The position numbers and the translations under genes were made by a program. Positions 7,128-16,397 of a DNA stretch of 64,000 bases are shown in pieces; position 1 is the first letter of the stretch; each line of letters opens with the position of its first letter. The stretch covers positions 1 through 64,000 of the forward strand of contig JAWLCE010000017.1 of NCBI GenBank assembly GCA_041687335.1. Direction: 5' to 3'. The DNA comes from JAJFUE01 sp041687335 (GTDB lineage: Bacteria; Sumerlaeota; Sumerlaeia; MVZB01). The notes below the pieces were generated by a model. It saw only the letters and a program-made list of their open reading frames with translations. It did not search any database and was not told the DNA's origin.

Positions 7128-8795
7128 TTAACCATCGCGAAATAAGGAATCCGGTCGCAGATTGTGCTCGTCAGCTTGGACCATGCCACCAGATACTGCC
7201 TCATAATATACATAGCAGCCCACACATTTCGGGTGCTTCTTCAGCAAGGCTGTCCATGAGGTCATAAAGTTAGGGTTGGGCGCATCTATCACGATTATGG
7301 GAGCCTTGCCTGTAGGTCTATGACCATTTAGCACATATGCCGCCAGATCCTGCACATTGTTCCCTGAGACCTTTGCCTTTCGCCCCCAATATGTTAAATT
7401 GCGTATTTCTTCAGGTATATCATCGATTTTTGAGACAATATGTCGACGATATGTCTCCCGCTCGGATACGCGCGAGCTCCAATTTCCTGCCGGAATTGCA
7501 TCCAAATGTGCGTAAAATCGCAATGCCAGTTCGACTTCTTCCATATTGCAATATATTGGAAACTTTGCGGTATGCCGATCGGGTGAAAATCCGAGGCACC
7601 GCCCCACAACCTGCACTACCGCGTCCGCCTTGGAGCCGGCTGAATCTGTCCATATCCTGATATAGCGTGTTGTGGTCAGTGTCTTTCCTGCTCGCAATGA
7701 ACCTCGTATGATGATAACAGATGGACGTGGTGGTGCGGTGGAAAGTTGGTTATCGAGCTGGTCCAGATTACGGGTTGTGCAATTAAAGTCGAGAATGGGC
7801 ATTCGTTTATCCGCTTGGCGAAGCAAATGTTTAATCGCGGCTACATGCCCACCTCGGGCGCGAACGACCCAGTAACCCGCACCCTCTTCCCTGCAATTTT
7901 TAAGAAACTCATCGTGGTAGGCAGCAAATGAATCGGTAGAGACATACTTCTGATCGAGGCGGCGCACCATTGGCACCACCTGACGCAGGCGACCGCTCTG
8001 GACCAGTTGATTCAAAGAGTAAAAATTAGGCATTACAGGCATCACGATGGGGACATAACTGTCAACCTGCAATAGAGTTTGTACGGCATGGGCATAAGGT
8101 GTTGCGGACATCGAGATAACCCAGGTACTGCCTTCAGTTTTCCATTCAGTCGTTGGCTTGCCATATTCCACACCATATTCGCGCATGAAACGATGAAAAG
8201 GTTTGTCTCTCCCCAATGCATAATGACATTCGTCAACAATAAACAGACGATGCATAGCAGGCTCCAAGGAAAAACGTCTCACTTCGGAGTGATGGATGAC
8301 ATGGATCATCCCATGCATATCAGACTGCAAAATGCGGTCAAGTGTCTGTCGGCGAATTCCGTTGTCGGCAATGTTTGTAAGGTAGACAATTTGAAATGAT
8401 ACTTTACCCGCGCCTTGCATCGCCAGATGCTTTAATATCAGCATAAATGCGTATATAGCGAACAACATCGCCCCTGTCTTGCCCTGTTGAGGCTGCGCGA
8501 TCAATAATGGAGCCTTCCCCTTGATGGCTGTCATCATACATTCCAAACCCGCTTGAATCTGGGCAGGATAGACTGGAGTGTTACCGATGAACACATAGTC
8601 ATGCCTGCATAGATCCTGGAGGGCAGGCAGCAGTTCCTTGAGCGCGACTGGGCGTTGCGGGTCCAAGGTGGTAGGTTGCGCCGCTCGAAGTTCGTTGATG
8701 CGCCGGTCCAGATGCAAATTCAGTGCCGCGTCATCGCTGACCGCTCGTGCCGCTTCCAGTTTCGCAAGTTGGTCAAGTAGGGTCATGTTGAACAT
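7128..8795 (-). CDS. SF2 helicase-like ATPase of the island
   Basis: 555 aa with recognisable superfamily 2 motifs: Walker A QPQQGKTGAM at 101-110, DECH at 188-191, motif III SAT at 230-232, a RAGKT motif at 368-372 and motif VI QVVGR at 395-399. The arrangement is reminiscent of Z1-type and phage UvsW-like helicases, but I cannot place it in a named family. An N-terminal 60-residue charged helical region precedes the motor and a 130-residue C-terminal region is unrecognised. It is divergent from the AEP-like gene with a shared 230-bp intergenic region, suggesting joint regulation and function. Lower GC than the neighbouring RM genes. ATG at 8795 or an internal ATG at 8786 are both possible. 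Confidence 0.75.
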   Translation of the reverse strand: MFNMTLLDQLAKLEAARAVSDDAALNLHLDRRINELRAAQPTTLDPQRPVALKELLPALQDLCRHDYVFIGNTPVYPAQIQAGLECMMTAIKGKAPLLIAQPQQGKTGAMLFAIYAFMLILKHLAMQGAGKVSFQIVYLTNIADNGIRRQTLDRILQSDMHGMIHVIHHSEVRRFSLEPAMHRLFIVDECHYALGRDKPFHRFMREYGVEYGKPTTEWKTEGSTWVISMSATPYAHAVQTLLQVDSYVPIVMPVMPNFYSLNQLVQSGRLRQVVPMVRRLDQKYVSTDSFAAYHDEFLKNCREEGAGYWVVRARGGHVAAIKHLLRQADKRMPILDFNCTTRNLDQLDNQLSTAPPRPSVIIIRGSLRAGKTLTTTRYIRIWTDSAGSKADAVVQVVGRCLGFSPDRHTAKFPIYCNMEEVELALRFYAHLDAIPAGNWSSRVSERETYRRHIVSKIDDIPEEIRNLTYWGRKAKVSGNNVQDLAAYVLNGHRPTGKAPIIVIDAPNPNFMTSWTALLKKHPKCVGCYVYYEAVSGGMVQADEHNLRPDSLFRDG

Positions 8796-9024
8796 CCAAT
8801 CAGATCGAAGATGTCAAGAAATATGAAATTATTAGGCTTGCGCCGTGTTGTCAAGCCGAAGATATCACTGCTGCCCGGATCTCATCAGCAGCGCCCCGAC
8901 TCCGAATCGGTCAATTTGCAGTTGTGGATGGTTTATAGGGGTGAAGCCGAATGAACCGGGCTTCTGTGGGCATCTCTTGCCCACGATACGGCACCTCAGG
9001 TGTCACATAGACGAGGATGGCATC

Positions 9025-10512
9025 ATGGACGAACGGCAGCGCCGGGATTTGATCGAAAACCAAATGTCGGACCTATTCGAGCTCCGGCGGGATAACTTAG
9101 GCTCCAGCAATTGCCCATGTTTTGCCTTCACTGATTTGCGTATGGGTCAGTGGGTAACTGTGCCGGGTAGAATTCATGGCAAGCATGAACCGGCACGTAT
9201 TGGTTATGACCACATGGTTGCGCGCTTGGGCAGAGAGTCTGGTTTTTCTGTAGCGGCAAGTCTGCGCAAATTTCCGGACATGCGGTGGCTTTCCAATGAA
9301 TGGGACATGACAGACATCACACCCGACGAGCATTTCCTGAAGCACGTATTGGATGAGCAGCTCACCGCGATGGTAGAGTCCGAACTGACATTGCATTGGA
9401 AGTTCACGGGGAATCGTAGCATTCACTTTGACGTCTTCCTTGCCAACCCCGTGACGAAATTGCTGGGCAAGCGCCTGCTAAATTGTCTACGGCACCTTGT
9501 TACTGTCGGAAAACCGGACAAGGACAATTTGAGCCAGTGCATGCGCCTGCCATTGTCGCGGCACACAGCGACTGGAGGTCTGTGCCGGTATGCCGGGTGT
9601 CGGACCGAGGACGATGTTCTCCGCTATATGGAGCAGATAGAGCGTGATGACGTCGATGAGCAGGTGCTCGTAGGTCTCTGTGATCGTATGGAAGCCTATA
9701 TAGCCATACATAAGAGTTCCATACTCACAGTTACTACACCCCCTATACCTCAAGATACTTATGGAATAGGAGGTGTAATAAGTCACATTGACACTGACAT
9801 GGCACATCCGACGGAAGAGCAGCTCAAATCATGGGAGGGTCGCCTCAATTGCATACCCTTCCTGTTGAAGCACCCACGTCGAACTGAATTCATCAGCTAC
9901 ATTCGCAACGGGATCCCCAGCGGCATGATGAACTCTCTCTTCTTCGAAGACAAGGCACCATTTACGTTGTTTGTCGTGACTATGACGGGTGTAAAGGACG
10001 ATGCGCATGCCCTCATGCGACACATTGTGAGCCTGAACGTCGATGATGAGCTGCGGCGGCTAAACCGGCTGGGTCGAGTAGATTACCTGTTCTCCACTTG
10101 TTTTTTCAAATGGCAGGATTGCGACGGCACCTTCATTCCAGTGGAAAAGCTCAAAGCGTTCAATTGGCTGGAGGATTTCGTCGAGAAAATTCGACCTTGC
10201 TTCATGAAACATTTCAATCACCGGCGGCTCGTCAATAATCTGATCCAAGTCATGCAGTACTGCCTGCTCCTACTCTATCGGCATCCCGACGGTGCGACCA
10301 TCGCGGTCGCCGACGTTGAACGCAAGCTGCGTCTATCAAAAAAGACGGTGATCGGGCACCTCAGGACCCTACGCGAGGAGTTTCCGATCCTCACGGTGCT
10401 GCGCCCAGCGAACCACATGGCAGGTCTTGCAACCGATTATGTTCTGAATGAAGCCTATGTCGAGTCGGTCTTGGGTTACAGCATCCGGCAAGGTGTTTCC
10501 CTAGCGGCATAG
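9025..10512 (+). CDS. Archaeo-eukaryotic primase (AEP)-like protein with C-terminal winged helix
   Basis: 495 aa. Motif-level evidence for an AEP: a possible metal-binding WDMTD at 93-97, an exact S-I-H motif in TGNRSIHFDVFL (132-134), then RLPLSRHTATG at 174-184, which matches the conserved R-L-P-x-S-x-H-x-x-T-G box of primase small subunits and TOTE-type primases. The first motif is D-x-x-D rather than D-x-D, so catalysis is uncertain. Residues about 422-455 (ADVERKLRLSKKTVIGHLRTL) form a winged helix-turn-helix. The ATG at 9025 is preferred to an upstream frame extension because GAGGA sits 7 nt before it. Pairing with the divergent helicase suggests an island replication or anti-invader conflict module. 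Confidence 0.6.
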   Translation: MDERQRRDLIENQMSDLFELRRDNLGSSNCPCFAFTDLRMGQWVTVPGRIHGKHEPARIGYDHMVARLGRESGFSVAASLRKFPDMRWLSNEWDMTDITPDEHFLKHVLDEQLTAMVESELTLHWKFTGNRSIHFDVFLANPVTKLLGKRLLNCLRHLVTVGKPDKDNLSQCMRLPLSRHTATGGLCRYAGCRTEDDVLRYMEQIERDDVDEQVLVGLCDRMEAYIAIHKSSILTVTTPPIPQDTYGIGGVISHIDTDMAHPTEEQLKSWEGRLNCIPFLLKHPRRTEFISYIRNGIPSGMMNSLFFEDKAPFTLFVVTMTGVKDDAHALMRHIVSLNVDDELRRLNRLGRVDYLFSTCFFKWQDCDGTFIPVEKLKAFNWLEDFVEKIRPCFMKHFNHRRLVNNLIQVMQYCLLLLYRHPDGATIAVADVERKLRLSKKTVIGHLRTLREEFPILTVLRPANHMAGLATDYVLNEAYVESVLGYSIRQGVSLAA

Positions 10513-11065
10513 GTGCTCCCAATGGGCATGAAGAGCCACATTGATCGTTTTTGATTGGTGGACATAGGAAACAGGCACATTTACATGAATTTTGCAGGGC
10601 TAGGGGAAATAGCCGAGGGATTCTTCGTATCGAGCCGTGGCGTCGATCCTGGAGCCTTCTAGACCCCCTCCTGGTGCACCTGCGCATAAGATGGGACGTT
10701 TCTGGGGCTCGCCTTGCCGGTGGTCAAATGGTTGGGTTACAACAGTGAGGAGGACGCACAGCAACGATGACCGAACTGCCACAACACAGGCAGACAGCCT
10801 ATTGAGCAGTAATGGTTGGTTTATATCAATGAAGCGAGCTACTGAAGCCCGCCGCTGTAAAGGACACAATGATGTTGCAATACGCAAAGATCCAGACGAA
10901 GCGTATAAAAAAATGGACGACTTTAATAAAAATTGCGCCAGGCGAAAAAAATAATAACACAAGATTTTGCGCAGGGTTAAATCATTGCCCGCTCATTGCA
11001 TTTTTAATATCGGTCTAGGCAAAATCCGCCGGACTATTTGGATAAACAATAAGAGGATTACAGAC
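10513..11065. other. Intergenic stretch without a supportable gene
   Basis: About 550 bp. A plus-strand frame of 105 codons ends at 10954. Only its last 41 codons (from an ATG near 10830) look protein-like (lysine-rich), and no ribosome binding site precedes them, so it is not called. No repeats or hairpins stand out. Confidence 0.4.
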
Positions 11066-11323
11066 ATGACTTACCTTTGCGTCCAACGCATTCGGTGCCA
11101 ACGAAACGGAATGATAACTGTGGAATTGTCCACCAGGGATTTTGATAGGTACACGCTCAAGGGGCGGGCAGAGGAGCTCTTGATAATAATTAACGCCTTT
11201 AACCAGCTCAACCTCAGTTCAATCAAGAAGTTGAAGGGATGGATAAAAATCCCTGATATTGACTTGACTGAGCTTCCCTTCAGGTGGTCCGGTGAACCGG
11301 AGAAACCGAAAAGGAATACCTGA
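11066..11323 (+). CDS. Small hypothetical protein upstream of the RM operon
   Basis: 85 aa, ATG at 11066 with AAGAGGA about 8 nt upstream. No family recognised. It shows alternating short strands (MITVELSTRDFDRYTLKG), a helix (RAEELLIIINAFNQLN) and a proline/charged tail. Low GC like the PIN and GHKL genes. Its position before the hsd genes is where control or accessory proteins are often found, but nothing in the sequence shows DNA binding. A large hairpin follows at 11347-11388. Confidence 0.5.
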   Translation: MTYLCVQRIRCQRNGMITVELSTRDFDRYTLKGRAEELLIIINAFNQLNLSSIKKLKGWIKIPDIDLTELPFRWSGEPEKPKRNT

Positions 11324-11346
11324 CACTCGCTAATTATGCACGCATA

Positions 11347-11388
11347 AGGGGGTAGCCGGGAGCGCAAACATCACCCGGCTTTCCCCCT
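11347..11388. terminator. Long hairpin after the small hypothetical gene
   Basis: AGGGGGTAGCCGGG pairs with CCCGGCTTTCCCCCT around a 13-nt loop with one small mismatch. No clear T-run follows, so it may be a weak terminator or a protein-binding palindrome. Confidence 0.45.
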
Positions 11389-11863
11389 GATTTCAGTTTC
11401 GTTGGGGGATCAGTATCAGTGCCGAGCACGAGATAACCACCTCTACATTCCCGCACCGTGCATCACATGGCGAATAGAGGCACGCGTCTCCTGGTCCTCT
11501 ATGGCGCAAGGCTTCGAGATGGCGCTGGAGCGGCTTCTTGCCGAACGCTCATGATCGTGCATGAGTGTGCCCCTTGTCATATATTTGCCGGAGCCGTGGG
11601 CACCGATTCCTCGGCGTAATCTCGTTCGCATGCTTCGCTAGCCGTCGAGGATTTGGGGGTGCTGAGAGATGAGAACGGAATGAATCCTTCCACATGAGCC
11701 GGGCATCAGCCGTGAGGGTCCTGCCAAGTTCCTGGAATGCTGACCTTCTCCTGAGCGGGGGTTATGGCGGAACCACCTTTAAATACATCCTTTAGCCTTG
11801 CTTCCCTTCACCCGTCGCCTTATGGTTGTAAGTCGTAGTTATCCGGTGAATGGGGAAGATGTC
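11389..11863. other. Upstream region of the hsd operon
   Basis: About 475 bp with no supportable gene. Presumably holds the hsd promoter, but I see no convincing -35/-10 pair. Confidence 0.35.
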
Positions 11864-13939
11864 ATGGCTAACATCCAGGAGCTCGCGAACTTCCTCTGGG
11901 AGATCGCGGATGAGGTTCTCCGCGACGATTTCAAGCGGTCCAAGTATCCCGACGTGATCCTGCCGTTCGTGGTCCTGCGGCGGCTCGATTGCGTGCTCGC
12001 TCCGACCAAGGAAAAGGTGCTCCAGAAGCACAAGGACCTCAAAGCCAAGGGGATCGAGAATCTGGACGGGCAGTTGCGGCGCACGTCGGGCTATGCCTTC
12101 TACAACACGTCAAAGTATGACTTCGCCAAGCTGCTGGACGACCCTAAAAACATCGCCCGCAACCTGATCGCCTACATCAACGGCTTCTCGGAAAACGTCC
12201 GCGACATCCTCGACAACTTCAACCTGCGCAACACGATCCACATCCTCGACCAGAAGGACCTGCTCTTCATGCTGGTCAGCAAGTTTGCCAGCACCAAGGC
12301 GAACCTGCACCCGGATCACGTCACCAACCACGATATGGGTTATGTGTTCGAGGAATTGATCCGGCGCTTCAACGAGCAGATGAACGAGAACCCCGGCGAG
12401 CACTTCACCCCGCGCGAGGTGGTCCGCCTTATGGTTCGGCTGGTCATCAACGGCGACAAGGAATTCCTCAAGCCTGCCGGCGTGGATCGCATGATCTACG
12501 ACCCCGCCTGCGGCACCGGCGGCATGCTCTCCACCGCCAAGGAATACATCCTCGCCGAGATCAACCCCAACGCCACCATTCGCCTGTTCGGGCAGGAGGT
12601 CAACCCCGAGACCTACGCCATCGCCAAGTCCGACCTGCTCATCAAGGGCGATGACCGCGACGCCGCCAACATCTTCATGGGGTCCACCCTCTCCAACGAC
12701 GGGCACGCCCGGAACACCTTCGATTACCAGCTCTCCAATCCCCCCTTCGGCAAGGACTGGAAGAAGGACCAGGCGTCGGTCGAGCGCGAGGAAGTCCGGG
12801 GCGGGCGGTTTGAGCCCGGCACCCCGCGCATCTCCGACGGGCAGATGCTTTTCCTGCTGCACATGATCTCCAAGCTGCGCCCCGTGGCATCCGGCGGCGG
12901 GCGCATGGCGATCGTCATGAACGGCTCACCCCTGTTCACCGGCGACGCCGGCGGCGGCGAGAGCAACATCCGGCGCTGGATTCTCGAAAACGACCTGCTG
13001 GAGACCATCGTCGCCCTGCCCGGTCAACTCTTCTACAACACCGGCATCCTGACCTATGTCTGGGTCCTGTCCAACCACAAGAAGCCCCGCAACAAGGGCA
13101 AGGTGCTGCTGATCAATGGCGCGGCGACCGTCAAGGAGAACGGCACCGAAAAGGAGGTCTTCGCCCGCAAGATGCGCCGCTCCCTGGGCGACAAACGCAA
13201 CGAACTGGCGCCCGAGCACATCGACGCCCTGGTCCAGCTCGAACTGGACTTCAAGGATGGTCCTTACTCCAAGGTTTTCGATACCGCCGACTTCGGCTAT
13301 CGCAAGATCACTGTCGAGCGCCCCTTGCGGCTCAACTTCCAGGCGTCGCCCGATCGGATCGAGCGGCTGAAGTCCGCCAGCGCCTTCCAGAACCTCGCCA
13401 CGAGCAAGAAGAAGGACAAGCAGGCGCGTGAAGCCGAGGAGGCAACCGGGCGCATCGAGCAGCAGTTGATCCTCAAAATCCTGGCGACCCTTGACCCCGA
13501 CCGGCTCTTCATGGACCGCGAACCGTTCCTTGCCGCGCTCGACCGGGCTTTCGAGCGCCATGACTACAAGCTCAAGAGCCCCATCCGCCGGGCAATCCTC
13601 GATGCTCTCGCCGAGCGCGATGAGACGGCGGAGATCTGCCGGGACAAGGACGGCAACCCCGAGCCCGATTCCCAGCTTCGCGATACCGAGAACGTCCCGC
13701 TTACGGAGGACATCCGCGCCTTCTTCGAGCGCGAGGTCCTGCCCCACGTCCCCGACGCCTGGATCAACGAGGAGGTCCGCGACAAGCAGGACGGCAAGCT
13801 CGGCATCGTCGGCTACGAGATCAACTTCAACCGCTACTTCTACCAATACGAGCCGCCTCGCCCGCTTGAGGAGATCGACGCCGACATCAAGCACCTCGAA
13901 GCCGAGATCCTCCAGATGCTCCAGGAGGTCACGGCATGA
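11864..13939 (+). CDS. hsdM: Type I restriction-modification system, DNA methyltransferase subunit HsdM
   Basis: 691 aa N6-adenine methyltransferase subunit. It combines with HsdS to modify host DNA and with HsdR to restrict foreign DNA. N-terminal HsdM_N helical domain (residues about 5-140), then the methyltransferase domain with the SAM-binding DPACGTGG near 213-220 and the catalytic NPPFG near 292-296. The ATG at 11864 (MANIQEL) is taken over an upstream frame extension because GGGGAAG precedes it and the family starts there. The C-terminal 200 residues form the long tail seen in the type of HsdM that is about 690 aa. The stop overlaps hsdS by 4 bp. High GC, unlike hsdS. Confidence 0.95.
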   Translation: MANIQELANFLWEIADEVLRDDFKRSKYPDVILPFVVLRRLDCVLAPTKEKVLQKHKDLKAKGIENLDGQLRRTSGYAFYNTSKYDFAKLLDDPKNIARNLIAYINGFSENVRDILDNFNLRNTIHILDQKDLLFMLVSKFASTKANLHPDHVTNHDMGYVFEELIRRFNEQMNENPGEHFTPREVVRLMVRLVINGDKEFLKPAGVDRMIYDPACGTGGMLSTAKEYILAEINPNATIRLFGQEVNPETYAIAKSDLLIKGDDRDAANIFMGSTLSNDGHARNTFDYQLSNPPFGKDWKKDQASVEREEVRGGRFEPGTPRISDGQMLFLLHMISKLRPVASGGGRMAIVMNGSPLFTGDAGGGESNIRRWILENDLLETIVALPGQLFYNTGILTYVWVLSNHKKPRNKGKVLLINGAATVKENGTEKEVFARKMRRSLGDKRNELAPEHIDALVQLELDFKDGPYSKVFDTADFGYRKITVERPLRLNFQASPDRIERLKSASAFQNLATSKKKDKQAREAEEATGRIEQQLILKILATLDPDRLFMDREPFLAALDRAFERHDYKLKSPIRRAILDALAERDETAEICRDKDGNPEPDSQLRDTENVPLTEDIRAFFEREVLPHVPDAWINEEVRDKQDGKLGIVGYEINFNRYFYQYEPPRPLEEIDADIKHLEAEILQMLQEVTA

Positions 13940-15297
13940 CGCTTGCACCGCCTGTGAATAAAATATCTCTCTTTCCTAGATATGAAAAGTATTTAGAATC
14001 CGAGGTGGAGTGGATTGGAAGAATTCCCCAGCACTGGACGGTGAGTAAACTTGGTGCCGTCGCTACTGTTAAAGCAAGGTTGGGATGGAAGGGACTCAAG
14101 GCATCAGAGTATGTTGACAAGGGACACATTTTCCTGTCAACACCCAACATAAAGGCAACCGAGATTGATTTCCAAAACGTCAATTACATCTCAGAATTCA
14201 GGTACAAAGAGTCTCCCGAAATCATGTTACAGTCGGGTGACGTGCTTGTAGCCAAAGATGGATCAACCTTGGGGATATGTAACGTCGTTCGTGAACTTCC
14301 TGCCCCGACAACTGTCAACAGCTCCATCGCCGTTTTGCGTCCGTTCAAGGATGTGGATAGCGTATTCCTTTATTACTTCTTCTCATCTCATTTCACCCAG
14401 AATGTGATTCAGCGCATGAAGGGCGGGATGGGGGTTCCTCATCTCTTTCAGGCTGATTTGCGGAAATTCGTGCTGATACTACCCCCACCAGACGAACAAC
14501 GAGCCATCGTCGCCTTTCTGGATCGGGAGACGGCGCGGATCGATGCGATGATTGAAAAGAAGGAGCGGCTGATTGCGCTGCTTGAAGAAAAACGCACCGC
14601 CCTCATCTCCCACGCCGTCACCAAAGGACTCGACCCCACCGCCCCCCTGAAAGACTCCGGCATCCCCTGGCTCGGCAAAATTCCGGCGCATTGGGAAGTG
14701 AAGCGACTCAAGCGCATCGGTTTGGCAATTATTGGCTTGACCTTTGATCCGGCGGACACGGCGAATGATGGCGATGGCGTCCTTGTATTGCGCGCATCGA
14801 ATGTCCAAAACAAGAAAATTGTCTTTGACGATAACCTATACATTTCGATGGAGATTCCAGAAAGTCTGTGGACTAGAGAAGGTGATATCCTCATCTGCTC
14901 GCGAAGTGGTAGTCGCGCCTTGATAGGCAAGAATGCTCTCATTGACAGTGCTTCTGCCGGACTCACGTTTGGTGCTTTTATGACAGTCTATCGAAGCCCA
15001 TACAATGCATTTCTTTTTTTCGTCTTTAATTCCCCACTATTCAATTACCAAGCTGGCGCCTTCTCGACTTCGACCATCAACCAACTCACGATTGAGGCGC
15101 TCAATGGAATGGAAGTTCCAGTCCCTCCAATAGCCGAGCAGGAAGAAATTGTAAAGCATTTGAATGGGCAACTCTCACGGCTAGATTCTGCGGTGGTTGC
15201 AACTGAGGAATCAGTCCGCCGCCTCAAGGAATTCCGTTCCGCACTTATCTCTGCGGCAGTAACGGGCAAGATTCATATTGGAGGGTGTTATCAATGA
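13936..15297 (+). CDS. hsdS: Type I restriction-modification system, specificity subunit HsdS
   Basis: 453 aa with two target-recognition domains in tandem. Each opens with the family signature (VEWIGRIPQHW near residue 24 and PWLGKIPAHWEV near 238) and closes with a conserved helical spacer (PPPDEQRAIVAFL near 178; PPIAEQEEIVKHL near 395). HsdS chooses the bipartite DNA target for methylation and cleavage. Overlaps hsdM and the PIN gene by 4 bp each. GC is clearly lower in the recognition domains than in hsdM and hsdR, as expected for domains that are swapped between strains. Confidence 0.95.
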   Translation: MTLAPPVNKISLFPRYEKYLESEVEWIGRIPQHWTVSKLGAVATVKARLGWKGLKASEYVDKGHIFLSTPNIKATEIDFQNVNYISEFRYKESPEIMLQSGDVLVAKDGSTLGICNVVRELPAPTTVNSSIAVLRPFKDVDSVFLYYFFSSHFTQNVIQRMKGGMGVPHLFQADLRKFVLILPPPDEQRAIVAFLDRETARIDAMIEKKERLIALLEEKRTALISHAVTKGLDPTAPLKDSGIPWLGKIPAHWEVKRLKRIGLAIIGLTFDPADTANDGDGVLVLRASNVQNKKIVFDDNLYISMEIPESLWTREGDILICSRSGSRALIGKNALIDSASAGLTFGAFMTVYRSPYNAFLFFVFNSPLFNYQAGAFSTSTINQLTIEALNGMEVPVPPIAEQEEIVKHLNGQLSRLDSAVVATEESVRRLKEFRSALISAAVTGKIHIGGCYQ

Positions 15298-16397
15298 GTG
15301 GGGATACACCAAAGCTACTGTTTATTGACACGTGCATCTATCGTCGAAAAGGTTTTAATTTTGCCTATGGTCGTTTTCGGAATATTGCGCAATATTCGAA
15401 GACAGGCTACCTACGCCTTCTGACCACAAGTATTACAGATCGGGAGGTGAAGGCAAATATTCGTGAAATGATCGGTGAAGCGTTACCAGATTTGAAACGT
15501 TTTCAGAAACGGGGCATTTTCAAAACTATTGATGCCGATTTGATGGGTCGTGTTGACAGCAAGTTTTTACCTCTGGAAAATGCTGCGATCTTGTTTGAGC
15601 GCTACAATGAATTTTTGAGGGACAGTGCTGCGCAAACGGTTCCTTTGGATGGCGATTCAATCGACAGTGTCTTCGATGCATACTTTTCTGAGAGTCCACC
15701 ATTTGGCAGGGGAAAGAAAAAAGATGAAATCCCGGATGCGGTGGTTGTAGCGAGTCTGCTAAAATATGCAAAGGCGACTGGCTTAAAGATCCATATATTA
15801 ACCGACGATGATGGAATTGTTAAGGCATGTGATGGCATTCATTTGCTCCCCGTAACCGATTTTGGGAGCTTTATGAATGAGCACAACCGCGGCTATGACG
15901 ATTTTAGGTTTAATAAGGTCATCGCCATTTATAGGGAACACGACAACGAATTTCTAGAATGCATTGAAGATGCATTTGGAAATCTTGGCTACGAGGTAAC
16001 TGATGGGCGCTACTACTCGGACTCCTGCGAGGCAGAGATAGAAAATGTCGATGTTGATGAAATTAATGTAGAAAGCGTGCTGAATGATCGCCCACTCGTC
16101 ACCATATCGGGACGCATCACAGTCAAACTTAACGGAAGCTATGAGGACTATGATTATGCCACTTATGATCATGAAGACAACGTTCACTATAATGTTGTGA
16201 GCCGGGAATTCGAACATGAAGCCGAGCTTCCATTTATTGCAACTATTGATTTTATATGGGACGAAAGCGATCTGTCTTTTAAGAAAATATTAAATGTTCA
16301 GCTTAATTGGCGAGATGTTGTTCAGGTGACGGTCGAAGAATTTAACGACATCGCAACAACCTCTCCTTGGGATGATGGGCAGGAGCGGGACTTTTGA
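15294..16397 (+). CDS. PIN-domain (DUF4935-type) nuclease inserted in the RM operon
   Basis: 367 aa. The N-terminal half (1-195) is a PIN-like RNase domain: FIDTC with D12, D148 in the EIPDAVVVASLL helix, and TDDDG at about 169-173 supply the acidic site. The C-terminal half (about 200-367) is an acidic unrecognised domain (many D/E/Y, YEDYDYATYDHED). PIN proteins cleave RNA. By analogy with PrrC and RloC anticodon nucleases in other type I RM operons, it could act as a back-up that stops translation when restriction is blocked; this is inference. GGAGGG precedes the ATG at 15294. Overlaps hsdS by 4 bp and shares one base (TGATG) with hsdR. Lower GC than hsdR. Confidence 0.75.
   Translation: MSGDTPKLLFIDTCIYRRKGFNFAYGRFRNIAQYSKTGYLRLLTTSITDREVKANIREMIGEALPDLKRFQKRGIFKTIDADLMGRVDSKFLPLENAAILFERYNEFLRDSAAQTVPLDGDSIDSVFDAYFSESPPFGRGKKKDEIPDAVVVASLLKYAKATGLKIHILTDDDGIVKACDGIHLLPVTDFGSFMNEHNRGYDDFRFNKVIAIYREHDNEFLECIEDAFGNLGYEVTDGRYYSDSCEAEIENVDVDEINVESVLNDRPLVTISGRITVKLNGSYEDYDYATYDHEDNVHYNVVSREFEHEAELPFIATIDFIWDESDLSFKKILNVQLNWRDVVQVTVEEFNDIATTSPWDDGQERDF

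Noticed and set aside
10637..10954. 105-codon frame between the AEP-like gene and the small hypothetical gene
   Set aside because: No ribosome binding site and random-looking first half; not enough to call a gene.
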